Assembly (NCBI GenBank): GCA_030386875.1
Contig: CM059562.1
Span: forward strand, 67,950,201 to 68,014,200
Length of the DNA: 64,000 bases
Reading direction: 5' to 3'
Origin: Morinoia aosen
Taxonomy: Eukaryota > Arthropoda > Malacostraca > Amphipoda > Talitridae
Shown: in pieces, positions 13,020 through 23,375 of the stretch
Numbering within the stretch: position 1 is the stretch's first letter
Layout: the number at the start of each line of letters is the position of its first letter
Made by a program: the position numbers and the translations under genes
The notes under the pieces: model-generated
Databases searched by the model: none
What the model saw: the letters and a program-made list of their open reading frames with translations, nothing else
Told to the model about the DNA's origin: nothing

Positions 13020-13640
13020 CACGGGGCAGACCGACAACCTGAACGTTGGATCTTGTCTGGTCAGCCGTGCTGGTGAGGTGTCCAGGCACTGGAAGTAAGC
13101 GCTTGATTTATCAGCAGTTGTTCACCAGGAGCGCATCTGCAGCATACTAAAGAGCCAAAGGCTCGCACTTCTGAGCTAACAGTGGTGAATTCCTGCGTTC
13201 CGCGGCGAGCTAAGCGCGACTTCTCAAGTATTTCAAGATGCGACAAACAACAAGCCTGCAAGAGCAATCTCGGTGCATCCAGTTATGCTGGAAGCACCTG
13301 CAGGGAGTTCGTGTTAGTGAGCAAAGTTGTGGAGGGCCTTGAATAGTTCAGTATCCTGAGACCAAGGATAGGAGGTTGTGACGGAGCGGCCTAGCGTGTG
13401 ATGAGGCCTGCGCAGTAGACACGCAGTCTCGAGTGTTTGGTCGGGTTGGGGGTGAGGAGGAGGGGAAGTGAGCGAATGGTCGGTCCTACGTCTATCGTCT
13501 TCATGAGCTAGCAAAAGGCCCGAAGAGGCTCAGCTAGAGTGATTAGCTTTGTAGCCTCTTTCTTGCCGTCAGTCGATGCTTCTATTCAAGGACAAGCGAA
13601 CGCAACAACTCGCTGCATGCGGTTGTTTCTGTTCAGTAAT
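13020..13640. promoter_or_regulatory. GC-rich block about 0.8-1.4 kb upstream of first KLF coding exon seen
   Basis: Base composition rises sharply compared with the surrounding AT-rich DNA, and CpG is frequent (for example around 13195-13215 and 13380-13440). There is no long open frame continuing in phase into the exon at 14460. Plausible roles are a promoter or 5' untranslated exon of the KLF gene or an intronic regulatory island. There is no sequence proof of any of these. Confidence 0.3.
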
Positions 13641-14459
13641 TCACGTGGATAATGATTTCACTCCTAAGAATTCCCAATTAACACCAGATGGAAATTTTTT
13701 AGGTGTTTTCTTCGTGTTTGAACGTTCTTCTAGAGTTTAATAAATAACGGCCATTAAAAATAATGTAAATTGAGTGTTCGCTCATTAAATGGAAGTCTAG
13801 TTATTCAAGAAAAATTTAACTTTTCTTGTAAGAAACTGCGTAGAAAGTGGAGCGGAGTCTCCAATTACAAGACTATTACAGTCAGCTCTGATGCTTCACT
13901 TACATAATTAAACACACCGTGATATCTTCTACTGCGGGAAGGATGGCGTTTAATTGAATATGCGCATTACAAGAGGAAAATTTTACAGTTCACTCGTACT
14001 TGAAGTCGAGCAGATTATGAGACCATGAAATGATTGTGTAATGAAAATACGTGAAAAAAAGTGATACGTCTGCCTACTCAAAAACACCAGCTTTCATTTT
14101 TATAAATATATTCATACACTACAGACAATCAGATATATTGAACATCATATCAATTATTACCTCTCATCCGACGTTCGTTTTCATTATTTAAAATTGAAAA
14201 GTAATTTTAATGGAAAACGAGTAACACTTTTCCATCTTCGCACCCATTTTCCTTTGTTAAAATTACTATTGATGTATAAACAAGCAAGGAGATATAATGG
14301 CGTTTAACTTCTTTTAAAACACCATTGTCTTCAAAGTTATTGCACTGCGTGTAACTATGTTCTGTTTTGAAGTACTTGAAGTTTCAACCACCTGTGAGAA
14401 GAAAATGAGTAATACTAATACTAAGATTTTTTTCTGACATAAATTTTTTCACCTTACAG
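13641..14459 (+). other. 3' part of KLF upstream intron with splice acceptor
   Basis: AT-rich non-coding DNA ends in a pyrimidine-rich tract, TTTTTTCACCTTACAG, with the acceptor AG at 14458-14459. In-frame stops just upstream (TAA in ACATAA) mean that the coding frame at 14460 must be entered by splicing, in phase 0. Confidence 0.8.
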
Positions 14460-15909
14460 AAAGAGCTGGATAAGTACCTCTCGGAAGAGCTCCAAATTCC
14501 ATTGGCCGAAGAAATGCCAGCGCCGCCGCCCGCTGATACAGAACACAGTCCTCAACCTCAACAGCCGCAACAACAGCAGCAGGAAGTTCTAACTCAACCA
14601 AGAAGAACTTCAGCTTCTCAAATTGACGAATTTTTTGACGACGATATTGCCGTTGACGCAAACTTATGGAATGTTGATGTAGAAACAGCAGCCATTGAAG
14701 CAGGTCACGGAGAAGTCCCTGCTAATAAACATGTTTGGACCAAAAGTCCGTTAGAAAATAAGGAAGAATCTTGGAGTGTAAATGATCTCGTAAACAATAC
14801 TAATAATTCATGTAATAAAGGTTCCTCAACTTACGTTTCACCAGTCAGCTTAAGAAGTATCATGGATGACGAAGTATTTATCAAGCCTGAACCTGTAGAA
14901 AATAGATTATCAATGTGGGAAGACGTCACAACTTCTGTTCGTCACCTTGACCCGGACGAGTCATGTAACGTTCAACTGAGCTCATCTGCGCCTTCTACGT
15001 TAGGATTTAGCTCCTCTCAAATGCCTTCGTCACACCAACAACAGTTCCATCAAAGTTTACAAAGCCAGTATCATGCAACCGTATCTATCAGTCATGATGT
15101 TAGTTCTCAATATCCTTCCGCAACAAGCTGTTATAATTCTGCATCTTGTTCCTCTAACACTCGCGACGTCAAGTTAGAGGATTCATCTTTAGCACATTCC
15201 CACTTACTCGCCAGTGATATGCCTCATTTACTCACTAGTCCAAGTCCACCGTTAATTAGGTCAAGCATGAACACGAGTGTGCCTACTCAACAGTACAGGT
15301 ATAGTCAAAGCAGCAATCTCATGAATCCAGTGAGCCCCTCAGTCTCTACAGGAATTGCAGCATCGGGCCACAGACTCTACACTCCACCTACGCCCCCATC
15401 TTCGGATCACGGTTCACCTGGTGATCTTCACGCACATTTTCCTCCACATTTCCCCGCAGCACCTAGACGGACGCCTCCACCTCCTTACAGTGTGGCAGCT
15501 TCTCCTGTGACCGTTCGTGGCAGTTCTACTATGCCTATTCCTGTCCCGGCCTTATCCCCTGGTCGCAGACAAATACTTCCAAATTATTCTAATCCTGCTC
15601 TACAACAACGGCTTCAACAAGCTCCAAGCTTAAGAACGTGCGGTCCCACTGGCATTAGCCCTCTGCAGTCTCAGCCTGTAAATCAAGATAGTTCTTTAAG
15701 CAGCATTCGTAGAGGTTCTTTTTCATCTCCTATTCCTGTTCCCTCTGGGTCAAGTGGCCTCATTCTGCCGAGAAGAGGGAGCAGTCCTGCAGCGAGCAGT
15801 TCATCGGGCCTACCGTCCTCAATGGTTGCCAGCACCCCAGTGCCCAAATACAGCCGTAGAAACAATCCAGAACTCGAAAAGAGACGCATCCATCATTGTG
15901 ATTTTCCTG
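14460..15909 (+). CDS. dar1: Krüppel-like factor (KLF5/dar1 class), regulatory-region exon
   Basis: The exon encodes residues 1-484 (numbered from this exon) of a sequence-specific transcription factor expected to act in the nucleus on GC-box/CACCC sites. It opens KELDKYLSEELQIP, then has a proline/glutamine stretch (residues 31-41) and an acidic segment with DEFFDDD (56-62). SUMO-type sites are IKPE (141-144) and VKLE (237-240). A phosphodegron-like TPPTPPSSDHGSPG lies at 308-321 and a WW-binding PPPPY at 339-343. The end reads RRNNPELEKRRIHHCDFPG, the entry to zinc finger 1 and a strong match to the KLF5/dar1 group rather than luna (KLF6/7). The acceptor is CTTACAG and the donor is CCTG/GTGAGC, leaving phase 1. 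No initiator Met is required here: the first in-frame ATG is at 14514 and the frame extends upstream to the acceptor, so the true N-terminus is in an earlier exon. Codon third positions are much more AT-rich than in the last exon. Confidence 0.93.
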
Positions 15910-16052
15910 GTGAGCAAACCATTACATTCATTTGAACATATGAAAGTTATGCATCATTTACTCATTACCCTTAAGTTGAGTGCAAATAGAATGCAATTCC
16001 ATTATTATATCAGCGAATTTTACCTTTAGTAAAAATGTTTACTTTTTCACAG
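15910..16052 (+). other. KLF intron between finger-1 halves (143 nt)
   Basis: A short GT-AG intron, phase 1. The donor is GTGAGC at 15910 and the acceptor is TTTTTCACAG ending at 16052. It splits the glycine codon between CDFP and CMKVY in zinc finger 1. Retention would add about nine residues and a stop, removing all DNA binding. Confidence 0.92.
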
Positions 16053-16112
16053 GGTGCATGAAGGTGTATACGAAATCTTCTCACTTGAAGGCTCATCAAA
16101 GAATTCACACAG
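16053..16112 (+). CDS. dar1: Krüppel-like factor (KLF5/dar1 class), 60-nt zinc finger 1 exon
   Basis: This micro-exon encodes [20 protein letters not shown] plus the first base of the next glycine. With the previous exon it completes a C-X4-C-X12-H-X3-H finger: Cys480, Cys485, His498 and His502 in the numbering from 14460. The KSSHLKAH helix is the invariant KLF finger-1 recognition segment. Flanking splice sites are strong (TTTTTCACAG and ACAG/GTAAGT). Both boundaries are phase 1 and the exon is a multiple of three, so skipping it would keep the frame and give a protein with finger 1 removed but fingers 2 and 3 intact. It is too short to be found as an independent open frame. Confidence 0.95.
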
Positions 16113-17597
16113 GTAAGTAAATAATGCGTACGTTTGAGAATTTTTATTACTTATTCACTTCACTGATTAATGAATGAAGTGTTTAGCCTTTACTAATGTG
16201 CGATCACGTTATTTCTTAACAATTAAAATTTTTTAATGAAAACAATTATTCACACCGAAAAATATAGGCACGTCCTTTAACAGTTACGTGTATTCAACTT
16301 TGGTACTATTAAGAAATTTATCGACGGTTTGCTTTACAATTCTGCAGAACGCTGTCTCTTTCGCTGGTGAACGAAAAATCACCAGTGAAATAAATTCAAG
16401 TGCCTCAATTCACGAAGGCATGTTGAATGAACTGTAGAGTAAAACTTCCAAAACTCGTTCAGCTGAAATGTGGGAAATGATTTAGTTCACTTCTTTTTTC
16501 GGAATTCATAACGTCAACCAATTCAGGTAATTGAAAAAAAATTGAATTTTTTGACTAAAATATTGCTTTTTACGTCTCACTATTTTCGTATGTACCAACT
16601 TATTTTCATACTCAATGCGCCAAATTAACACGAAATGTTCTAGCAGATAATGGAAAAAATATTCATACAGAAAATCATCTTGTATGGCAGCTTAAAGAGA
16701 TCAAGCCTCGTATTTTCTGACAGTGTGAGCTGATTTGTAAAAAATTACTAATTGCCATTTTTTAATGTTTCACCTCGCAATCTTTTGGTTCTGTCAAGTG
16801 ATTTTATATGAAATGTCAAAATTTTATCGAAAAGGGCTAAAGCTATTTTCCAATGTTTCTAAGATTCACAACACTTGTGTTCTTCAGAAATTTTGTTTCA
16901 TAATTACGTTGCGTACAGCTACATGTCTAAGTGTACATGCATGAGTTAAGTGATGAGTGAAGCCACGGGCGATTCAAGGTAAAGGAGCTATATGTAAGAC
17001 ACCTCAATCAGACGAAGCAGATGAGTTTGGCCAATGTCGAAGATTGACGCGAATTAAGGTATGAAATATTTGAGCAACGTTGAACTTATTTCGAGATTTC
17101 CTGTTCGAAATATGGGTCTTAACTCCCAGCTTTTAAGAAATATTTTTTGAATGTAATAAAAGCTGAGTCTGCAGTTCAGTCTGCAGTTCTCTCGCTCAGT
17201 CGGTAGTTCTTTCGCTTCTTTTATTTTTTCGTCCTCTTCTCGTGTAGTTCTGTTTTAAAAATATTACATATAATAAATTAGCTCCTGTGCATGATTATTT
17301 ACATAGACACAAACGATTGAATCTAACAGATCAGTCAATCATATCTTACGCCTTTATTTTCTTACATAGAAGATAATTTTATTATTCTTTGTACGTGTTT
17401 AATATATTATGTTTAATTTTCGATTGCCATCTGCTCCGGTCCGAAGATATCATATCTGGAATGCTATAGAGTTTTCGACATCACGAGATTAATATTCAGT
17501 AGCGCTATGTTCATGTTCTCATTCGGACTACACTAAGTCGAGAGACTAAACTTCTCCCTTGAAACTCATGATCCCTTATTGTGAAACAACTATCAAC

Positions 17598-17740
17598 TCT
17601 TTTCGAGCCCAAAATCTGCAGCGCTTCTTTGCTACCTCAGATCACATCTTTCATTTGTTCTCAATCAGTAAACATGGACGTGGAACAGTGTGTCTCTGCA
17701 GCGTCCGTCATTAAACGTTAACGACGGTCATCAAATCCCA
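17598..17740. repeat. Diverged dispersed repeat, copy 1
   Basis: Similar to 18685-18830 in the same orientation. Shared landmarks in order are CTGCA near the start, TCATCTTTCATTTGTTC, AACATGGACGTGGAA and CGTCCGTCATTAAAC. The pair is about 1.1 kb apart. It could be an old duplication or two insertions of one short element; no terminal repeats are visible. Confidence 0.6.
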
Positions 17741-18684
17741 GTGAGGACTGATCAGCAGATGCTTGTCTGGTTTGGTGGAGGGCGCGGTGGGTGATGTGCA
17801 TTGAGTAGCGTCCTCGATGGCAGCGATGGATGAACTTCGAAAGAATTTTGTAGCATGGAAGTTCGTAGTGATTCTTAACATCCTTTGATAATTATTACTT
17901 GTTTGTATGCTTAAAGTATTATTTTTGTATTGCATATGCTCTCGAGTAATATTATATTATATATAATAAAGAATTTAGCTTGGAACTCACACTGATTTCT
18001 GGAAAATCTAGAAATCGAAGAAATAGATTAACATGTTGTTCGTGTGTTTTAAGATGAGAATTTTCAAAAACCTTTGCGCTGAACATGTCATACACTGATT
18101 AAGTGTGAAATGAGGCACAACTCTTTCGATCCAATTCTCTTTAATATTTAATTGAGGTTTTGAGACCACCAAAGCAGCGCTCAAATTTACGATATGTTAG
18201 AAAAACAGCAATGATTCAAGGGCAACGCACCCATATTATTAAGAGGAGTAGGTTCACTAAACTTTCTCAATCACAATTCATCTGCTCTGCCTTTCCGCTG
18301 GGGGCTTGTCTGCGATTTTCGTCGAAAAGTTAGTTCAATTACGCTCTTTACCGAGCTCAATTCGTCGAAGTGCGCTTCGTCTGGCCTCATTTGGTCAAAA
18401 TTGTGAATTTTTGCATCATTTTGGTGATCTCTGAGAGAGTAAAAAATGATACATCACAACGCGCTTTCTTAGAAAGAAAATAGTTTTATTGTTAGATTGA
18501 TAAAGCATTTTTCAGAACACTTTCTTTTTTCATGCATGTTTGAATTAAAACAGTCAATTATTCTTAAGTTTGCACAAGACAGCTCGCACTATCGTTCAAG
18601 TATATTACGCCACTTAAGTTGTTACACGAGGTCGATTGAGAGGAGGTGACGAATGCTAATTGGCTCATGATATTGTTTCAGCAT

Positions 18685-18830
18685 TTTTTTGTCGAGTCGA
18701 GGATCTGCATTGCTCCTTTGCGGCATTTAATCTCATCTTTCATTCGTTCCCAGCCGGAAAATATGGACATGGAAGAGTAATTCACTGCAGTATCCGTCAT
18801 TGAACATTACCTAAGGTCAACAAATTATCG
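18685..18830. repeat. Diverged dispersed repeat, copy 2
   Basis: Counterpart of 17598-17740. Corresponding landmarks are TCATCTTTCATTCGTTC, ATATGGACATGGAAG and ATCCGTCATTGAAC. An open reading beginning at the shared ATGGAC is interrupted in both copies, so any ancestral coding function is lost. Confidence 0.6.
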
Positions 18831-19249
18831 AAACTGGATCAAATGGTTATTGCATCATCGTGCCCCTGAAGGCAAAATATAATTTTCGAGTGGGAGGATC
18901 GAGGAGACTAAAATGCCCGTTATTTGATCATTTCCGACCTCCGTACTGATTACGGCGAAATCTGCACATAGTGCTTTGTATAGTTTAATACCGCTAAGAC
19001 ACAAGTACTTTCTAACTGTTGGAAAAGATTTTCTCCTAATATTAGAGTTTTAAAATCCCCGTTTGTTGACAAAATACTGTGTAAACAATTATTTCACTCG
19101 TTATCTCCCGAAAAATTAAAAAATTAGCGATGAAGGCTGTTCGAGCTTATTTGCAGAAACTCACGCACGCAACGCGGAGGTAGTGCGAACGTAAGTCTCA
19201 TTCCACGCACTCCTTGAGTTATTTTAAATAAGGTGAACTTTTGAACCGA

Positions 19250-19460
19250 GTGGTGAAAAAATTGAAGCCCGCTGCATCGCTGTAGCTGGAAAATGAAGCG
19301 ATAGCCCCACACGCAGCACCGCCCGAACCCCCGCGCTGAAGGCCGCGAGCCGGCCGCGCTGAATATCATTTGATGTTCCGATGGGCCTCGCTGCACCAGC
19401 GGTCTCGTGGCTTGTTCCACTGGCCGTGCTTGCTTCTTCATCTCTGTTTGTAGCGGCAGC
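19250..19460. promoter_or_regulatory. GC/CpG-rich intronic island
   Basis: Locally CpG-rich (for example GCCGCGAGCCGGCCGCGC around 19341-19358) within AT-rich intron. A 112-codon frame crosses it on the minus strand but has no recognisable domain. It is a candidate enhancer, alternative promoter or untranslated exon, with no direct evidence. Confidence 0.25.
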
Positions 19461-22186
19461 AATTTAGGACTTATTAGGCGGACTGCAGGACTCAGCTAAA
19501 ACGGTTGCAGGATTTAGCTATTATATAGGGAAATTAACTCTACCGATTTCAGGAATTCGCAATCAAGTAAAGAATTTTTCGCTAGTTGCGTTACTTGGTT
19601 TAAGGTATAAAAAATTCAAATTTCACTGCAAAGCATAAGTTCTAGAGTATGCACCAATTGCTGTGAACATATCACCATCCGAGGAAATGCGGGCGTTTAG
19701 TTTGAAATTATCGATTTCGGTGTTTAAATCATTCTGAAACCAAAATCAACTTAACTTCATCAACTTTTATATCTTCATCTACTTTTATAATCTTAAAAGT
19801 ATGTAGAAGTCACTTTGTCTCTTGAAAATCTGATGTCGGAGTGTTTTTGACCCTCGCAGAGTTCAATTATTTCGAGAGCATCCTCACACTTAAAATCAAG
19901 TAAATAATCAAAGTTTTCGATGGCGATGGGAAACTGCAAACTGTGAACAAGAATTTATTACGTTTTGTCCCGTACGTTCAACTTTAGTCTTTTTTTGCTT
20001 GATCAATCACTTTTTTGGAAGGATCATTTTTGGGGACTCACTGGTACCTTACGGTACACTGGTACCTGTTTTCATTTTATATCAAGGCTGAAGATCTACC
20101 GTTGACTATTTTACTTATTCTAACCAGAATGAATACAAGTGTGTACTTCCCTGCGCTAGTTCACAAAGTTATGCATTCAAGCACGCCATGCAAATTGAAA
20201 AAATTGCCAATCACGTTACTCTTTGTATAACTTCCTGAACTTCATATTTAGTGAAGTAAAATAATTCTTTTAAACCTATTTTATATATAATAAATCTTGC
20301 AATATTTTAACAAAAGCAGTTATGAAACGAATAAAAACTCGTTAATTCTCTTGGTTTTTGCTTGAAAATAAATTTGGATATAAGTTTGACTCGTGTAGCA
20401 TGTTCAACTAGTCACAAAAAAAGTTTACATAGGATGAGTTTAACATATATTCCCAAGAATGTATGTTGATTTGTCTTCAGATATCGTCAGGAGACTACAA
20501 CATTGAATAAATCGAAGCATAGCCCGCGCGTATCTCTCAAATTTCAGATACGTATTGTGCCACTCTACGCCTGTCGCCACCAATTTTAGACTTCAAATGT
20601 CGAGTTGATGTTAAAGCGAATTTTGATTGGAACTAATTACGTAGCATTATCGTTCGACTCAAAGAGCACTTGAATCATTTTATGCTGTATTTGCTATGGA
20701 TTTAGTTATATTTTATAGTTGAGTTCCAAATGGAACTCAAAGACCAAGAAACTATTCAGATGCCGAAGATCAACACGGTATATAGCTCAAAGTAACTCTT
20801 TACAATTGTGACTTGAATAAAGTACAGGTTGTCAATGCAGTTACTCTTTGTTCTGTTTACATGGCGACATTGCTATGCTTGCTCTTCATGGCAATGAATT
20901 GGCAAAAATGTCGCTACTCGTCACGACATTTGCCAAAGTACTCTCAGGATTTCAACATGCAAGAGATACAACCAAAGTTTTTGGCGTTGTTCGATGCTTC
21001 AATTTCTTATACACAAAATTTTACGAAGAAACTTAATTCGAATGAGAGTTGGTTAACATAACGAAATTGAAAGTTAAACTTGAATTTCTCAGAGAATAAA
21101 ATTTTATTCAGGATTAGGCGGGAAAGGGGGTGTGACATATTTAAAAATTATTCAAATGGTATTATTTTTTCATGATGAGCATTTCACAGTGAAAATTTTT
21201 CAAACGCAGTGATTTTGATTTCTGCTTTGTTTAAGTATAGAGGCGTTTACTGGGATAATATTAACTTTGAGAAGAGGATAATGAGCACATTTTGAATTTC
21301 TGAGGTTGTGCCTATGTGAGCATACCATAAGTGCTGATTACTCGATCATAAGCATGCCAATTTGTGATATATAATTAAGAAGACGGCAAGCATCACCTTT
21401 GAGAATGCGGAAATCTATGCTGCTGATGGCAATTATAACGCATCATTCCCATAAAAGCTTCATTTTTTTTACATTCTTCCCCTCGGTAACAGCATTCATA
21501 ATGTAAAATAATTTAAATGAACTTTAGTACCTTGAATTGTGCCGTTTAAATTAAATAATTGTGATGTTAAACACAATTGAACAAACACTAAGGTTGAAAT
21601 AAATTTATTGTCTTTTGATCATCAAAAATTGTGCGTGACAGCCAAAATTAACTTATTTATCTTACGCGTTTTATGTTGCAACAAAGTTACCAAACGCAAC
21701 AACATTTTAGTAGAGTCATCACTACCAATTCTTGTGAGGGTGTTGTTTGACACGAAAAAATAAGACGCGCCAATCCGAAATCAATTGATAAATTTTGTGA
21801 TGTATCTTGTAGCTCTATGTTTGAATGATCTTTATTCACTACCTAGATCCCTTAGCTCACATTTTTACACAGATTTATTTCTTTAGAATTGTAATTTAAC
21901 CCTTACGCGTCAGCATTTTTGTATTCATATTAACGTTTCAACAACCACACTCATTCGGCTGGTGCTGGTATCAGGTTGTTACCGACATCAGATTGAGGAA
22001 TTAACCGCCATTTAGCAGTGAATTCCGAAGAAAAAACTAGGGGAAAAAATTAACAAGAAATATATTTAATTAAAAAAATTTCGAAAGAGGATTTTAAGGT
22101 CTTACTAGGCGTTAATTTAGGGTACTTAAAACCCACATAACAAATGCATGAAAAAATACTTGTTTTCACACTTTAATTTTTTTCTC

Positions 22187-22212
22187 AAAAGCTTGCGAGA
22201 GCTCATCATCAG
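22187..22212 (-). repeat. Isolated CTGATGA-type Penelope-like 3' end motif
   Basis: On the minus strand, CTGATGATGAGC is followed by TCTCGCAAGC, close to the CTGATGATGAGT...ACTCGAAAGC motif of the 3-4.5 kb element but with the stem loop shortened and GAAA changed to GCAA. An AT-rich tail follows. It is read as a degenerate remnant of a related element end. No endonuclease coding is visible beside it. Confidence 0.35.
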
Positions 22213-22829
22213 TGGGAAATTGAAATTAAAAGTTTATATTTATTGAAAATAGATGGAAGCTAAGCTGTTATTGATTTTTGACTAGATGAAAGCTGGATAA
22301 AAATGCAATAAAATTGCAAAACAATATGCACAATTGCAGGATTTGACAGCAAAACCTGTGAAAATGCTCCGAAATTTTAGACGAGAACATTGAACACGCC
22401 CAGTCCTCTCAAGCGTAATTTTTGTTTCGTTTTTATTTTCACGGTTATCTCTCCCATAGTGACAATTCGATGAACGCGTAGCTTTCATATACTTGCAGAA
22501 AATTTGTTTTTTCTTACACCGTAATAATATGGTCTGATTTTCATGTGCCGTAATTCGCAATTCCAGGCGATTAGGTAAATATTAATCATGGCACTTCAAT
22601 AGCATGTATTTTGTTTTCCCTTTGGAAACCCGGTTTACAACGGCAGGATTATGATGTCATCCTTTACCATTTTCTTTGTTAGTACTATTTCCACAGTGGC
22701 AGTTTAAAACGCGTAGGCATAAAAACACGAATACTGTTCAAATACGCAATAATGTCGAGAATGATAAAACAGCAAGATTGGTTGTAGTTTTAAAGAAAGT
22801 CGAATAGATCCGATCGGTTGCCAAAAACA

Positions 22830-23110
22830 GTGACCTAACGGACTGTGGAGGCGGTAGCACACATGTATACAAGGTGATGCTGGAGTAAGCAGCACAGGTA
22901 GACAGGATACGAGTGCCTGAAGGCTGCGTGGTGGTGGTGGTGTGGACTGCAGGGCTGGTGAAAGAGACGGCTGGAGACGAGCTTGTTTGGTTGCTTGCAC
23001 GGTAGCCTACTTGACGTGGAGCTGCGGAGGCTGCGACGCTCAGTGCGCGAGGTACAAGTAAATGAATACCTGTTCCGGTCCTGCAGCGTTCACGAGTTGG
23101 CCTCCATTTT
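22830..23110. promoter_or_regulatory. GC-rich intronic island with GGT repeats
   Basis: Contains a (GGT)n run near 22930 and frequent CpG. On the minus strand two overlapping frames of about 98 and 136 codons cross it; their low-complexity Ser/Thr/Pro translation is compositional and no domain is recognised. Possible regulatory island or alternative first exon. Confidence 0.25.
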
Positions 23111-23332
23111 GTCTCCCCTCTGGCACAAAAACTCGTAAATTGAATCACCGACTGACATTTATCGAACAGTGAGAATTTTTACATTTTTGGCCAAACTGCT
23201 TAAAAATTTTTTCAGAATAACATTTTAAGAATACAAATAATTTACCGACTTAAGGTCTTCCAAATGTTGTACGATAGCATTGCTTATTACTTCTAGTAAT
23301 CGCATTAATCATACGCATCAAAGTAATTTTTA

Positions 23333-23375
23333 GCGTGGTTGAGAGTATTTACAGCGGTGGTTGAGAGTATTTACA
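23333..23375. repeat. Tandem duplication, about 21-22 bp, 2 copies
   Basis: GTGGTTGAGAGTATTTACA occurs twice, in perfect form, with units of 21 and 22 bp. Confidence 0.9.

Noticed and set aside
15683-16029. Other-frame readings overlapping the KLF exon
   Set aside because: Shadows of the real coding frame, which is supported by the zinc-finger sequence and splice sites.
22738-23148. 136-codon minus-strand frame across a GC-rich island
   Set aside because: Ser/Thr/Pro-rich reading explained by GGT repeats and local GC content; no conserved motif.
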